Shown: positions 16,759-26,151, numbered from the stretch's first letter. The stretch: DNA of 64,000 nucleotides from Streptomyces fodineus (GCF_001735805.1 NZ_CP017248.1:9052001-9116000), one strand, 5' to 3'. Numbers and translations: made by a program. Notes: generated by a model from the sequence alone, not told the origin.

Positions 16759-16771
16759 CCCCCTGCGGGGG
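16759..16771 (-). terminator. Short GC hairpin after the metallo-hydrolase gene
   Basis: CCCCC and GGGGG pair around a TGC loop, three bases past the stop codon of the hydrolase gene and 17 bases before the DUF4032 start. It may act as a weak terminator or processing site that lowers expression of the second gene. Confidence 0.35.
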
Positions 16772-16773
16772 TT

Positions 16774-17520
16774 CTAGGAGGACCGCTCCCGGGCCTGCTC
16801 GGCCGCCGCGCGCACCGGACCCTTGTGGATGGGCCCGTGCCCGGGCAGCAGGGTGTCGCCGTCCAGCGCGGCGATCAGCTCCAGGGACGCCACGACCCGG
16901 GAGCGCTCGTGGTGGAAGAAGTCGAGCAGTATCTGCGGGCCCTTGACCCGCGAGGTCGCGTGCCCGCTGACCAGCGCGTCGCCGGAGATCACGATGCCCG
17001 CCTCGGGGAGGTGGTAGACGCAGTGGCCGTCCGTGTGGCCCGGGGTGTGCACCGGCACGGGGCGGCCGGGCAGGTCCAGCGGGCCCTCGGCCGGGAACGG
17101 CTCGGGGGCGGTGACGGGGTTGTGGTCGGTGCCGCCGACCCGGATCACGTGCATCGCCCACGGCACGACGCCGGGCCGCCAGGCGTTGCGCACCACGTCG
17201 CCGATGGTGGCCTGCTGCAGGAACTCCCGCCGCGCGTGCGGCACTTCGGCCGGGTGCAGATAGACGGGCGTGCCATGGGTGGCGCGCAGGTACTCGGCCG
17301 AGCCCAGATGGTCGTTGTGCGCGTGGGTGATCAGTACGGCGGTGACCGCCTCCGGTGAACTGCCCACCGCCGCCAGGGACTCCAGAACCCCTTCCCGGTC
17401 ACCCGGGTAGCCGGTGTCCACGAGGGTGACGGCGTCGCCGTCCTTGAGGATCACCCAGTTGACGTGGTTGCCGTGCACCAGATAGGTGCCGTCGGCGACT
17501 TGGCGTACCTCTGCCCGCAT
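16774..17520 (-). CDS. Metallo-beta-lactamase-fold hydrolase
   Basis: A 248-residue zinc hydrolase. It shows the HxHxDH motif in ITHAHNDHLGS near residue 65, a second metal histidine in HTPGHTDGHCVY near 160, and later metal ligands in ISGDALVSGH and LLPGHGP. The start ATG reads MRAEVRQVADGTYLVHG, the usual opening strand of glyoxalase II/MBL proteins. The substrate is unknown; thioester, lactone and sulfur substrates are all found in the family. It lies upstream of the DUF4032 gene. Confidence 0.9.
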   Translation of the reverse strand: MRAEVRQVADGTYLVHGNHVNWVILKDGDAVTLVDTGYPGDREGVLESLAAVGSSPEAVTAVLITHAHNDHLGSAEYLRATHGTPVYLHPAEVPHARREFLQQATIGDVVRNAWRPGVVPWAMHVIRVGGTDHNPVTAPEPFPAEGPLDLPGRPVPVHTPGHTDGHCVYHLPEAGIVISGDALVSGHATSRVKGPQILLDFFHHERSRVVASLELIAALDGDTLLPGHGPIHKGPVRAAAEQARERSS

Positions 17521-17599
17521 GATCTCTCCGAGCCCTGTGCGGCTGATCGTCGGGGGACAGCCAACCAGAAGCGCCGGTGACGCGCACCAGTGGGTCGCG

Positions 17600-18229
17600 T
17601 CAGCGCACGCCCTGCGGCCGGAACTGGATGCTGATGCGCGGCCCGGCGGCTCGGGTGGTCTTCGGTACGCAGTGCTCCCAGGTCCGCTGGCAGGAGCCGC
17701 CCATCACGATCAGGTCGCCGTGCCCGAGCGGCCGCCGCAGCGCCGTACCGCCTCCGCCGGCCGGGCGCAGCAGCAGGTCCCGCGGTGTGCCGACGGAGAG
17801 GATCGCGACCATCGTGTCCTCCCGTGCGCCCCGCCCGATCCGGTCCCCGTGCCAGGCCACGCTGTCCCGGCCGTCCCGGTAGAAGCACAGCCCGGCGGTC
17901 GTGAACGGCTCGCCCAGCTCCCCGGCGTAGTGCCGGGACAGGGCATCGCGTGCCTCGTCCAGCACCGGATGGGGGAGCGGGTCGTGCGCCGAGTAGAAGG
18001 CCAGCAGGCGCGGTACGGCCACCACGTGGTCGTACATCGTGCGGCGCTCCGCGCGCCACGGCACGTCCGCCGCCAGCTTTTCGAACAGCGCGTCGGCCCC
18101 GCTCAGCCAGCCCGGCAGCACGTCGATCCAGGCGCCGGCGCCCAGCTCGGTCCGGCGCAGGCCGTCCAGCGGGCCGAGCCGCAGCTCGTCGGTCTGGTCG
18201 AACAGGGAGCCCTGGAGGTGCGTGGACAT
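17600..18229 (-). CDS. AlkB-like 2-oxoglutarate/Fe(II) dioxygenase
   Basis: A 209-residue enzyme. The start at MSTHLQGSLFDQTDELRLG was preferred to in-frame extensions up to 18454 that overlap the promoter region of the TetR gene. The iron-binding HxD is in AWHGDRIG near residue 130. The distal His and the 2-oxoglutarate arginine lie in TWEHCVPK and GPRISIQFRP. AlkB-type proteins remove alkyl lesions from DNA or RNA by oxidative demethylation. The gene is divergent from the TetR regulator at 18339. Confidence 0.88.
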   Translation of the reverse strand: MSTHLQGSLFDQTDELRLGPLDGLRRTELGAGAWIDVLPGWLSGADALFEKLAADVPWRAERRTMYDHVVAVPRLLAFYSAHDPLPHPVLDEARDALSRHYAGELGEPFTTAGLCFYRDGRDSVAWHGDRIGRGAREDTMVAILSVGTPRDLLLRPAGGGGTALRRPLGHGDLIVMGGSCQRTWEHCVPKTTRAAGPRISIQFRPQGVR

Positions 18230-18288
18230 GGAGCCAGCGTACTCCTTAATCGAAAATCTGTTCCCCCGATCTGGGAGTGCAGGTCTTT

Positions 18289-18323
18289 CGATACGCTTGT
18301 GTATCCGATACATTCGCGTATCG
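18289..18323. promoter_or_regulatory. Nested inverted repeats upstream of the TetR gene
   Basis: CGATACGC at 18289-18296 pairs with GCGTATCG at 18316-18323. TGTATC-C-GATACA at 18300-18312 forms a second inverted repeat inside it, so the half-site GATAC/GTATC occurs four times. It lies 16 bp upstream of the TetR ATG and is the probable autoregulatory operator. It may also affect the divergent alkB-like gene. Confidence 0.7.
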
Positions 18324-18338
18324 AACGGGAGGCGAGAC

Positions 18339-18965
18339 ATGGCAGTGGACGGCACGGCCAAGCGCGTCACCCGGCGCCGGGCGCAGACCCGCGCCCGGCT
18401 GCTCGACGCCGCGTTCACGGTGTTCGCCGCCAAGGGCTTCGGGCGCGTCTCCATCGAGGAGGTCTGCGAGGCCGCCGGGTTCAGCCGAGGCGCCTTCTAC
18501 TCCAACTTCGCCACCCTGGACGAACTGTTCTTCGCCCTCTACCGGGAGCGCGCCGACCTCATCGCCCGGCAGGTCGCCGACGCGCTCGCCCTCGACGGCC
18601 CCGACCTGGACGTGCCTGCCTCCGTGGACCGGGTCACCGAAGTGCTGCTCCTCGATGTGGACTGGCTCCTGGTGAAGACGGACTTCCTGGTGCACGCCGC
18701 CCGGGACCCGGCCGTCGCCCATGCCCTCCTCGACCACCGCGCCCGGCTCCGGCAGGCCATCGCCGACCGGCTCTGTCAGGCCGGCGGTCGCACCCCGCTC
18801 CCCGCCGTACTCGGCGACGTCGACGGCGCCGCCCACGCCGTGGTCGCCGCCTACGACGGAGTCACCACCCAACTGCTGCTCGACAGGGACGTGGACCGTG
18901 CCCGTGCCTGGCTCAAACAACTGCTCACCGCGCTGCTGACCGACGGCAGCACCCCCATCGCATGA
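18339..18965 (+). CDS. TetR-family transcriptional regulator
   Basis: A 208-residue regulator starting at MAVDGTAKRVTRRRAQTRAR, with GGGAGG seven bases upstream. The N-terminal HTH covers about residues 18-62 (VSIEEVCEAAGFSRGAFYSN, characteristic TetR helix pair). The C-terminal domain is helical and ligand-binding. Its stop codon overlaps an ATG of the next frame (ATGA at 18962), so it is in an operon with the FAD dehydrogenase and probably controls it. Nested palindromes just upstream are the likely operator. Confidence 0.92.
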   Translation: MAVDGTAKRVTRRRAQTRARLLDAAFTVFAAKGFGRVSIEEVCEAAGFSRGAFYSNFATLDELFFALYRERADLIARQVADALALDGPDLDVPASVDRVTEVLLLDVDWLLVKTDFLVHAARDPAVAHALLDHRARLRQAIADRLCQAGGRTPLPAVLGDVDGAAHAVVAAYDGVTTQLLLDRDVDRARAWLKQLLTALLTDGSTPIA

Positions 18966-18982
18966 GAAAGGCAACGGTCGCC

Positions 18983-20656
18983 ATGGACGCGGACGCCATC
19001 GTCGTCGGAGCGGGCCTCGCCGGCCTGGTCGCGGCGCATGAACTCACCAGCCGGGGCCGCCGGGTGGCCCTCGTCGACCAGGAGAACGCGGGGAACCTCG
19101 GCGGACAGGCGTTCTGGTCCTTCGGCGGGCTTTTCCTCGTCGGCTCCCCGGAGCAGCGCCGCCTCGGCATCAAGGACTCCTTCGACCTCGCCTGGAGCGA
19201 CTGGCGGGGCAGCGCGCGCTTCGACCGGCTCGACGACGAGGACTCCTGGGCGGTGCGCTGGGCCCGCGCCTATGTCGAGTTCGCGGCCGGCGAGAAGCGC
19301 TCCTGGCTCAAGGGACACGGCATCGAGCTGCTGCCGACCGTCGGCTGGGCCGAGCGCGGCGACCTCAGGGCGAACGGCCACGGCAACTCCGTGCCCCGCT
19401 TCCACATCGCCTGGGGCACCGGCACCGGCGTGGTCGAACCCTTCGTCCGCCACGCCCGCCAGGCCGCCCGGGACGGCCTGCTGACCTTCTACCACCGCCA
19501 CCAGGTCGACGAGCTGGTCATCGAGGACGGCACGGCACACGGGGTGCGCGGCACCGTCCTGGCCGAGGACAGCTCGCCGCGCGGTGTCGCCTCCAACCGC
19601 GAACGCGTCGGCGACTTCGAACTCACCGCCCAGGCGGTCGTCGTCACCACCGGCGGCATCGGCGCCGACCACGACATCGTCCGCCGCTACTGGCCCGCCC
19701 GGCTCGGCACCCCGCCCGCCGAGATGGTCACCGGCGTCCCGGCCTACGTCGACGGCCGGATGCTCGACATCAGCGCCGAGGCCGGCGTCCGGCTGGTCAA
19801 CCGGGACCGCATGTGGCACTACACCGAGGGCCTGCAGAACTGGGACCCGATCTGGCCCGGCCACGGCATCCGCATCCTGCCCGGCCCGTCCTCCGTCTGG
19901 CTGGACGCCCTCGGCCGCCGCCTGCCCGACCCCTGCCTGCCGGGATACGACACCCTCAGCACCCTCGAGTACCTGCGCACCACCGAGGACATCGCGGGCT
20001 ACGACCACTCCTGGTTCATCCTCACCCGGAAGATCATCGAGAAGGAGTTCGCGCTCTCCGGCTCCGAGCAGAACCCCGACATCACCGCCAAGGACCGCAG
20101 GGCCGTGCTGCGCGACCGGCTGCTCGGCAAGGGCGCGCCCGCACCGGTGCAGGCGTTCCTCGACAAGGGCGCGGACTTCGTGACCGCGGGCAACCTGGAG
20201 CAGCTGGTCGGCAAGATGAACGCGCTGACCGGCAAGCCGCTGCTGGACGCGGCCGAGGTGCGCCGCCAGATCGAGGCCCGCGACCTGCAGATCGCCAACC
20301 CCTACAGCAAGGACTCCCAGGTCCAGGGCATCCACAACGCCCGCCGCTACATCGGCGACCGCCTCGGCCGGGTCGCCTCCCCGCACCGCCTCCTCGACCC
20401 GGCCGCGGGCCCCCTCATCGGCGTCCGGCTGCACGTGCTGACCCGCAAGACCCTCGGCGGCATCCAGACCGACCTCGACTCCCGCGCCCTGGCCGCGGAC
20501 GGCACCCCGATCGAGGGGCTGTACGCGGCCGGCGAGGTGGCCGGCTTCGGCGGCGGCGGTGTGCACGGCTACAACGCGCTGGAGGGCACCTTCCTCGGCG
20601 GCTGCCTGTTCTCCGGGCGGGCCGCGGGCCGGCACGCGGCCAGGCACACGGGCTGA
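18983..20656 (+). CDS. FAD-binding dehydrogenase (KstD/fumarate-reductase-like)
   Basis: A 557-residue flavoprotein. The dinucleotide-binding motif VVGAGLAGLVAAHE is at residues ~7-20 and a C-terminal FAD block reads GLYAAGEVAGFGGGGVHGYN, followed by GCLFSGRAAG. This is the architecture of the FAD_binding_2 group that includes 3-ketosteroid delta1-dehydrogenases and flavocytochrome fumarate reductases. The start at 18983 is favoured because GAGAAAGG lies about 12 bases upstream. The alternative ATG at 18962 overlaps the TetR stop. Control by the coupled TetR regulator suggests an inducible catabolic step. The substrate is unknown. Confidence 0.88.
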   Translation: MDADAIVVGAGLAGLVAAHELTSRGRRVALVDQENAGNLGGQAFWSFGGLFLVGSPEQRRLGIKDSFDLAWSDWRGSARFDRLDDEDSWAVRWARAYVEFAAGEKRSWLKGHGIELLPTVGWAERGDLRANGHGNSVPRFHIAWGTGTGVVEPFVRHARQAARDGLLTFYHRHQVDELVIEDGTAHGVRGTVLAEDSSPRGVASNRERVGDFELTAQAVVVTTGGIGADHDIVRRYWPARLGTPPAEMVTGVPAYVDGRMLDISAEAGVRLVNRDRMWHYTEGLQNWDPIWPGHGIRILPGPSSVWLDALGRRLPDPCLPGYDTLSTLEYLRTTEDIAGYDHSWFILTRKIIEKEFALSGSEQNPDITAKDRRAVLRDRLLGKGAPAPVQAFLDKGADFVTAGNLEQLVGKMNALTGKPLLDAAEVRRQIEARDLQIANPYSKDSQVQGIHNARRYIGDRLGRVASPHRLLDPAAGPLIGVRLHVLTRKTLGGIQTDLDSRALAADGTPIEGLYAAGEVAGFGGGGVHGYNALEGTFLGGCLFSGRAAGRHAARHTG

Positions 20657-20659
20657 CAC

Positions 20660-21016
20660 TCAGCCCTTCAGCAGGTCCGCGAGCACCCGCGCGTGACTCT
20701 CCTCGGGCGTCTTCGACGCCGTGAGCAGGGTCACAGGGCCCTTGCGAGCCGTCTCCCTGAGGCCGTCGAGCAGCCCGGCGGCCTCAGTGGCGTCGAGTTC
20801 CGCCTCGTAACGGCGCCGGAACTCCTCGTACGTGCCGCCGCCGTGATACCACTTGCGCAGCTCGGTGGAGGGTGTGAGCCCCTTGGGCCACTGGTCGACA
20901 TGTGCCTCGTCCCTGGCGAGGCCGCGCGGCCACAGCCGGTCGACCAGCACACGCAGGCCGTCGTCGGGCTCGGGCGGTTCGTAGATCCGGCGCACACGCA
21001 CGCTCACGGTCGTCAC
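20660..21016 (-). CDS. DUF488 family protein
   Basis: A 118-residue DUF488 protein. It has the signature VRVRRIYEPPEPDDG, then RVLVDRLWPRGL, then KWYHGGGTYEEFRRRYEAEL and a closing VTLLTASKTPEESHARVL. The biochemical function is not established. Start codons GTG at 21016 and a second GTG twelve bases later are both possible near the GGGAGGGA ribosome site. It is convergent with the FAD dehydrogenase, three bases apart. Confidence 0.88.
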   Translation of the reverse strand: MTTVSVRVRRIYEPPEPDDGLRVLVDRLWPRGLARDEAHVDQWPKGLTPSTELRKWYHGGGTYEEFRRRYEAELDATEAAGLLDGLRETARKGPVTLLTASKTPEESHARVLADLLKG

Positions 21017-21177
21017 TCCCTCCCGGGACGGCGGACGGTTCTGGGAGAGTACGTCGGTGTGTCCCCTGCCTCCGGGGGAGACGCGGCGAGACTTGACCTG
21101 ATTGAGAGTGAGTCCGGGACACCTGCGCGCCTAATCTGTCGGCCAGACGATCACCAGCCACCTCCCGAGGAGCGCCC

Positions 21178-22605
21178 GTGACGCGACCCCGCAGACAGCC
21201 CGTCCGGCGCCGTACCGCCGTCCTGCGTCGCGAGACGGTCCTCGCCACCGTCCCGCTGGCCGTGGCGGCACTCATCGGGGCCGCCGGACCCACGGCGGCG
21301 GACACGACCGGCGCACCCGGCGCGGGCGACCGCTACTTCCCGCTCAGCGGCAACGGCGGCTACCACGTCCGGCACTACGACCTGACGCTCGGCTACGACA
21401 CCTCCTCCCGGCACCTCGACGGCACGGCCGTGCTCACCGCCGCCGCCACCCAGAACCTCAGCCGCTTCGACCTCGACCTCAAGGGCCTGAAGGTCACCGG
21501 AGTCAGTGTCGACGGCGCTCCCGCGGCCTTCCGGCGCGTCGGCCAGGAACTCGTCGTCACCTCGCACCACACCCTGCGCAAGGGCCGGGACTTCCGGGTC
21601 ACCGTCGCCTACAACGGCACCCCCAAGCCGGTCACCGACCCCGACGGCAGCACGGACGGCTGGATCCCCACCGACGACGGCGCCTTCGTCGCGGGCGAGC
21701 CGCAGGGCGCGATGACCTGGTTCCCGGCGAACAACCACCCCAAGGACAAGGCGTCGTACGACATCACCCTCACCGTCCCCGAGGGGCGCACGGCCGTCGC
21801 CAACGGCGTTCTGCTCGGGCAGCGCACCGCGCACGGTCGTACGACCTTCCGCTGGCGCGAGACCCAGCCGATGGCCTCCTACCTCGCCACCGCGACCGTC
21901 GGAAAGTTCAAGGTCGAGCAGTACACCACCCACGACGGCCTGAAGGTGTACAACGCCGTCGACCCGCGCGAGGCGGGCGCGGCCGCTCCCGTGCTGAAAC
22001 AGCTGCCGTCCGTCCTCGCGTGGGAGAGCAAGCTGTTCGGGCCGTACCCGTTCCGCTCCGCCGGGTCGATCGTCGACCACGCCCCCGACGCCGGCTACGC
22101 CCTGGAGACCCAGACCCGGCCGCTCTACGACTCCGCGCCCGACCTGAGCACCCTCGTCCACGAGAACGCCCACCAGTGGTTCGGCGACTCCGTCTCGCTG
22201 ACCTCCTGGAAGGACATCTGGCTCAACGAGGGCTTCGCCAGCTACGCCGAGTGGCTCTACGCCGAACAGCACGGCGGCGACAGCGCCCAGACGACCTTCG
22301 CCGCCTACTACGCCCGCCCGGCGAGCGACCACCTGTGGGCCTTCCCGCCCGGCGACCCGGGCAGCGGCCAGAACATCTTCGACACACCCGTCTACGTCCG
22401 CGGCGCCATGACCCTGCACGAGCTGCGCAAGGCCGTCGGCGACCGGGACTTCTTCCGGATCCTGCGCGCCTGGGCGGCCGACCACCGCGGCGACCACGGT
22501 ACGACGGCACAGTTCGTGCGGCTCGCCGAGCGGATGTCGGGGAAGCGGCTGGACGGTCTGTTCCACACCTGGCTGTACGCGAAGGGCAAGCCGGACAGGG
22601 CCTGA
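21178..22605 (+). CDS. Secreted M1-family zinc metallopeptidase (short form)
   Basis: A 475-residue aminopeptidase-like enzyme. An arginine-rich start and a hydrophobic core (VLATVPLAVAALIGAAG) ending near TAAD form a signal peptide, so it acts outside the cell. The zinc motif HEXXH appears as HENAH with the downstream Glu in WLNEGFASY. The exopeptidase-type GAMEN appears only as a loose QGAMTWF. It lacks the long C-terminal domains of ~850-aa family members, as do other short actinobacterial homologues. A GAGGAG site precedes the GTG start. Confidence 0.9.
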   Translation: MTRPRRQPVRRRTAVLRRETVLATVPLAVAALIGAAGPTAADTTGAPGAGDRYFPLSGNGGYHVRHYDLTLGYDTSSRHLDGTAVLTAAATQNLSRFDLDLKGLKVTGVSVDGAPAAFRRVGQELVVTSHHTLRKGRDFRVTVAYNGTPKPVTDPDGSTDGWIPTDDGAFVAGEPQGAMTWFPANNHPKDKASYDITLTVPEGRTAVANGVLLGQRTAHGRTTFRWRETQPMASYLATATVGKFKVEQYTTHDGLKVYNAVDPREAGAAAPVLKQLPSVLAWESKLFGPYPFRSAGSIVDHAPDAGYALETQTRPLYDSAPDLSTLVHENAHQWFGDSVSLTSWKDIWLNEGFASYAEWLYAEQHGGDSAQTTFAAYYARPASDHLWAFPPGDPGSGQNIFDTPVYVRGAMTLHELRKAVGDRDFFRILRAWAADHRGDHGTTAQFVRLAERMSGKRLDGLFHTWLYAKGKPDRA

Positions 22606-22727
22606 ACCCTGACCGGTTCCAAACAAGTGTCGGCCAGGGTCGACGCCATGCTCCCTCGCACCTCACCCCTGGACCGGACCCGGCCGCTCGGCCCGCGGCG
22701 CGGCGGTGCCGCCTAGGATCCGAACTC

Positions 22728-23432
22728 GTGTGCGCACATGTACTGGTCGCCGAGGACGACGAGAAGCAGGCCGAACTGATCCGCCGTTCCCTGCTGGCCG
22801 AGGGACACACCGCCACGGTGGTGCACGACGGCGCCGCCGCGCTGGACGCCGCCCGCCGGCTCAGGCCCGACCTCGTCGTCCTCGACCTGATGCTTCCGGT
22901 CGTCGACGGCTTCGGCGTGTGCCGGGCGCTGCGCGGTGGCGCGGACCCGGACATCCCGGTGGTGATGCTCACCGCCCGCTCCGCCGAGGACGACCTGCTG
23001 CTCGGCCTCGAACTGGGCGCCGACGACTACATGACCAAGCCGTACAGCCCGCGCGAGCTGATGGCCCGCATCCGCACGGTGCTCCGGCGCGGCGGGCGCG
23101 GCGCCGGCCTCCGGGACGGCGACCCCGTGGTACGGGCCGCCGGGATCAGCGTCGACCCCGGACGGCACGAGGTCCGCTGCGAGGGCGTGACCGTGGACTG
23201 CACACCCGCCGAGTTCCAGATCCTGCTGGCCATGGCCGCCGAGCCGGAACGGGTCTTCACCCGGCGGCAGTTGCTGCAGTGCACCCGCGGCTTCGACCGT
23301 GCCTCCACCGAGCGGGCCGTCGACGTCCACATCATGAACCTCCGCCGCAAGATCGAACCCGACCCACGCCACCCGGTCCGGCTGCTGACCGTCTTCGGCG
23401 TCGGCTACAAGCTGAGCGGAACACGGCCGTGA
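22728..23432 (+). CDS. Two-component response regulator, OmpR type
   Basis: A 234-residue protein. The receiver domain spans residues 1-120 with acidic pair D10-D11, phospho-acceptor D53 (VVLDLMLP) and lysine in MTKPYSPRE. A winged-helix OmpR/PhoB DNA-binding domain follows at ~135-232 (EFQILLAMAAEPERVFTRRQ, then RAVDVHIMNLRRKIE). The start is the GTG at 22728. TAGGAT nine bases upstream could be a ribosome site or a -10 box of a near-leaderless message. It overlaps the histidine kinase gene by four bases. Confidence 0.94.
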   Translation: MCAHVLVAEDDEKQAELIRRSLLAEGHTATVVHDGAAALDAARRLRPDLVVLDLMLPVVDGFGVCRALRGGADPDIPVVMLTARSAEDDLLLGLELGADDYMTKPYSPRELMARIRTVLRRGGRGAGLRDGDPVVRAAGISVDPGRHEVRCEGVTVDCTPAEFQILLAMAAEPERVFTRRQLLQCTRGFDRASTERAVDVHIMNLRRKIEPDPRHPVRLLTVFGVGYKLSGTRP

Positions 23433-25333
23433 GGCGGGGGCCGCGAGTCCGGCCGGGTACGCGCGTGCAGCGTGGGCCGGGCGGCGTCGGTCGGGAGGCG
23501 CGGGGCCGGATTCCGTTGCGCAAACGGCTGCTCGTCCGGCTGCTGTTCGTCTCCGCCCTGATCGCCGTCTGCTCGGTGGCCGCCACCGCCTGGCTCGCGG
23601 TCACGACGACGACCAGCGCCCTGAAGGAGGAACAGGGTCAGGATCTGGCCGCCGACAACAGCATCCTGGCCCGGCTCAGCGGCTATGCCGCCACCCACTC
23701 CGACTGGACGGACGTCCGGCGCACCGTCCGCCGGCTGGCCGCCGAGACCGGACGCCGCATCGCGCTCACCACCCCCGACCGCACCCTCGTCGCCGACTCC
23801 GCGCCCCGCGGCACCCCGCTGCCGCCCCGGCCCGCCGCCACCGTCGACCCGCTGCGCACCGACACCTACAGCGAGACCGGAGCCCAGCTCAGCGGCATCG
23901 ACCCGCGCGTGGTCGGTCCCTACCTGCTGCCGGCGCAGGAGCGCGCGAACCTGGACACGCTGGCCGCCAGGCGCAAGCGGTGCTACGAGCGCTACGGCCT
24001 CCAGGCGAGTGTCGTCCGCACGGCGGGCGGGCGGCCCGTGGTCTCCGTCCCGGACGGCACCGACCCCGGCGGCTACGGCGCGGCGGTGTGCGAGGACGGA
24101 CAGCTCAACACGCCCACCCCGACGGAAGGCAAGGCCCTGGCCGACCTCACCGACCTCGCCAGGCCCTGCCTGAAACAGTCCGGCCTGGACCTGGGCGGGC
24201 AGCTGTTCCTCACCCTGGACCCCAGCGGCAAGGACCCCTTCGGCGGCGGCTACCTCGTCGCCAAGTACGCCGCAGCGGGCAAGAACGCGACGGCGCGGGC
24301 CGCCCAGCACTGCATCCTGACCGCCCGGCGCACCCAACTGCAGCCCTACGTCGCCCCGGTGGCCGACCTGTTCCTCGGCATCGGCGACCAGAACCCCTCC
24401 CGCTTCGACATGTCCCCGGCCAACAAGGCCAAGGTGATTGGCGCGGCCGGACTGGTCCTCGCGGTCACCGTCGCCGTGACCGCCGTCGTAGCCATCCGCC
24501 TGGTACGGCCGCTGCGCGCGCTGACCGAGGCCGCGGGGGCGCCGCCCGAACTGCACGTACGGGTCCCGGTGACCACCCGCGACGAGACCGGCATCCTCGC
24601 CGAGGCCTTCAACGACCTGACCGAGCGCCGCGAACGCCTGGAGGCCCAGCGCAAGGCGATGGTCAGCGACATCGCGCACGAGCTGCGCAGCCCGCTCACC
24701 AACATCCGCGGCTGGCTGGAGGTCGTCCGCGACGGAGTCGTCCAGCCCGACCCGCCGCTGCTGGACTCGCTGCACGAGGAGGCGCTCGTGCTGCAGCGGA
24801 TCATCGACGACCTGCAGGACCTCGCCGCCGCCGACGCCGGCACCCTGCGCCTGCACCGCGAGCCGCTGCGCGCCGCCGATCTGCTGGACCAGGTCGCCGC
24901 CGCCCACCGGGTCGCCGCCGGCGCCGCCGGGGTCGCCTTGCGCACCGACGCCGACGCCGCGGCCTGGCTGGACGCCGACCCGGTACGCATGCGGCAGGCC
25001 CTCGGCAACCTGGTCTCCAACGCGCTGCGGCACACCCCGGCCGACGGCACGATCACGCTCGCCGCACGCCGGGAGGGCCCCGATGTCGTCCTCACTGTCA
25101 CCGACACCGGCGCGGGCATCGCGCCCGAGGACCTTCCGCACGTCTTCGACCGGTTCTGGCGCGCGGAGAAGTCCCGCAGCAGGCGCACCGGCGGCAGCGG
25201 CCTGGGCCTGCCGATCGTGCGCCATCTCGTCGCCGCCCACGGAGGCATGGCCGACGCCGCGAGCGAGCCCGGCGAGGGCGCGGTCTTCATCCTGCGGCTG
25301 CCCGCGGCCGGCCCACCCACGGACGGCACCTGA
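23429..25333 (+). CDS. Sensor histidine kinase
   Basis: A 634-residue membrane kinase starting at a GTG that overlaps the stop of the response regulator (GTGA). There is a TM segment near residues 35-60 (LLFVSALIAVCSVAATAWLA) and an extracytoplasmic sensor of about 270 residues containing four cysteines. A second TM follows near 335-358, then a HAMP linker and HisKA with H417 in VSDIAHELRSPL. The HATPase has N box GNLVSNALRHTP, G1 DTGAGI and G2 GGSGLGLPIV. It phosphorylates the adjacent regulator. The sensed signal is unknown; the cysteine-containing sensor may form disulfides. Confidence 0.93.
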   Translation: MRRGPRVRPGTRVQRGPGGVGREARGRIPLRKRLLVRLLFVSALIAVCSVAATAWLAVTTTTSALKEEQGQDLAADNSILARLSGYAATHSDWTDVRRTVRRLAAETGRRIALTTPDRTLVADSAPRGTPLPPRPAATVDPLRTDTYSETGAQLSGIDPRVVGPYLLPAQERANLDTLAARRKRCYERYGLQASVVRTAGGRPVVSVPDGTDPGGYGAAVCEDGQLNTPTPTEGKALADLTDLARPCLKQSGLDLGGQLFLTLDPSGKDPFGGGYLVAKYAAAGKNATARAAQHCILTARRTQLQPYVAPVADLFLGIGDQNPSRFDMSPANKAKVIGAAGLVLAVTVAVTAVVAIRLVRPLRALTEAAGAPPELHVRVPVTTRDETGILAEAFNDLTERRERLEAQRKAMVSDIAHELRSPLTNIRGWLEVVRDGVVQPDPPLLDSLHEEALVLQRIIDDLQDLAAADAGTLRLHREPLRAADLLDQVAAAHRVAAGAAGVALRTDADAAAWLDADPVRMRQALGNLVSNALRHTPADGTITLAARREGPDVVLTVTDTGAGIAPEDLPHVFDRFWRAEKSRSRRTGGSGLGLPIVRHLVAAHGGMADAASEPGEGAVFILRLPAAGPPTDGT

Positions 25334-25539
25334 CCGCCTCCGGTATCCCGCGCGCAGCGACGCGCTCACCGGCGTACTCATGCCCGGCCGGTCGGCCGAT
25401 CCGTTCGGCGTCGGGGACCGAGCCGCCGTGCCGGCTCGCGGACGAGGCGATCGACGCGGGCGGGGCCGAAGTGGCCCGGCAGGAGCGGGAGTGGGGGACC
25501 ATGTGCCGCGGCGGTCGCCGAGGCCCGGGGCCGTGGGGG

Positions 25540-25797
25540 TCAGGGCCGGACGGAGCGCTGCCCGGAGCGGGCGCGGCGGTGCAGGGTACGGCGCTCCAGC
25601 TCGGTCGTCCCGCCCCAGATGCCGATGCCCTGGCCCGTCTCCAGCGCCCAGTCGAGGCACGGTTCCCGGACGGGGCAGTGCCCGCAGACCGTCTTGGCGC
25701 GCTGGGTCTGGACCTGCGCAGGACCGGTGGTGCCAATGGGGAAGAACAGGTCGGGGTCCTCGTGACGGCACGCGGCATGGTCGCGCCAGTTCTCCAT
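25540..25797 (-). CDS. WhiB-family iron-sulfur transcription factor
   Basis: An 85-residue Wbl protein. The four cluster-binding cysteines are C10, C38, C41 and C47 (CxxC in VCGHCPVREPC), followed by the G[I]WGG turn (GIWGGTTELERR) and a basic C-terminus. It starts at MENWRDHAACRHEDPDLFFP, with AGGGAG upstream. Wbl proteins bind a 4Fe-4S cluster and usually partner the housekeeping sigma factor to control development, redox or antibiotic genes. Which paralogue this is cannot be decided here. It is a single gene, convergent with the histidine kinase. Confidence 0.93.
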   Translation of the reverse strand: MENWRDHAACRHEDPDLFFPIGTTGPAQVQTQRAKTVCGHCPVREPCLDWALETGQGIGIWGGTTELERRTLHRRARSGQRSVRP

Positions 25798-26151
25798 CGA
25801 AGTCTCCCTGGATCGGATCGAAGTCGTCCGTGCCTGTCGAATGCGTACTCGGGTGCGGGTGACCGATGGGAGCGCTGTGAAACGGCGCATCCGGCGCCGG
25901 ATCACGCGACCGCCGGGATCCGGTCACGGGCGCGCGTGCGGCCCGGAGCGAGCCGTGCGCGCTCAACACAGGCCGGGGAACGGGGCGGAGGGGCCACCGG
26001 GCCGCGGACACCCCTGCCCGACCGGGCACCGGCGGCGCGGAGTTGGAGGCGAGCACCGGCGAGGAACCGCCGTCCGCCGCGCCACCGCCCGACCACGGTA
26101 CTGCGCACGGCGCTTCGGATGGGGCGAAACGGATGAACCGTGACGTGACCG
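25798..26151. other. Intergenic region upstream of the WhiB-like gene
   Basis: It lies between the WhiB start and the stop of the LysR gene, both on the minus strand, so it should contain the WhiB promoter and the LysR terminator. No gene, strong hairpin or clear promoter pair was recognised. Confidence 0.4.

Noticed and set aside
18851..20659. Long minus-strand open frame (about 600 codons) opposite the FAD dehydrogenase
   Set aside because: It is antisense to a clearly recognisable enzyme and its composition is typical of high-GC shadow frames.
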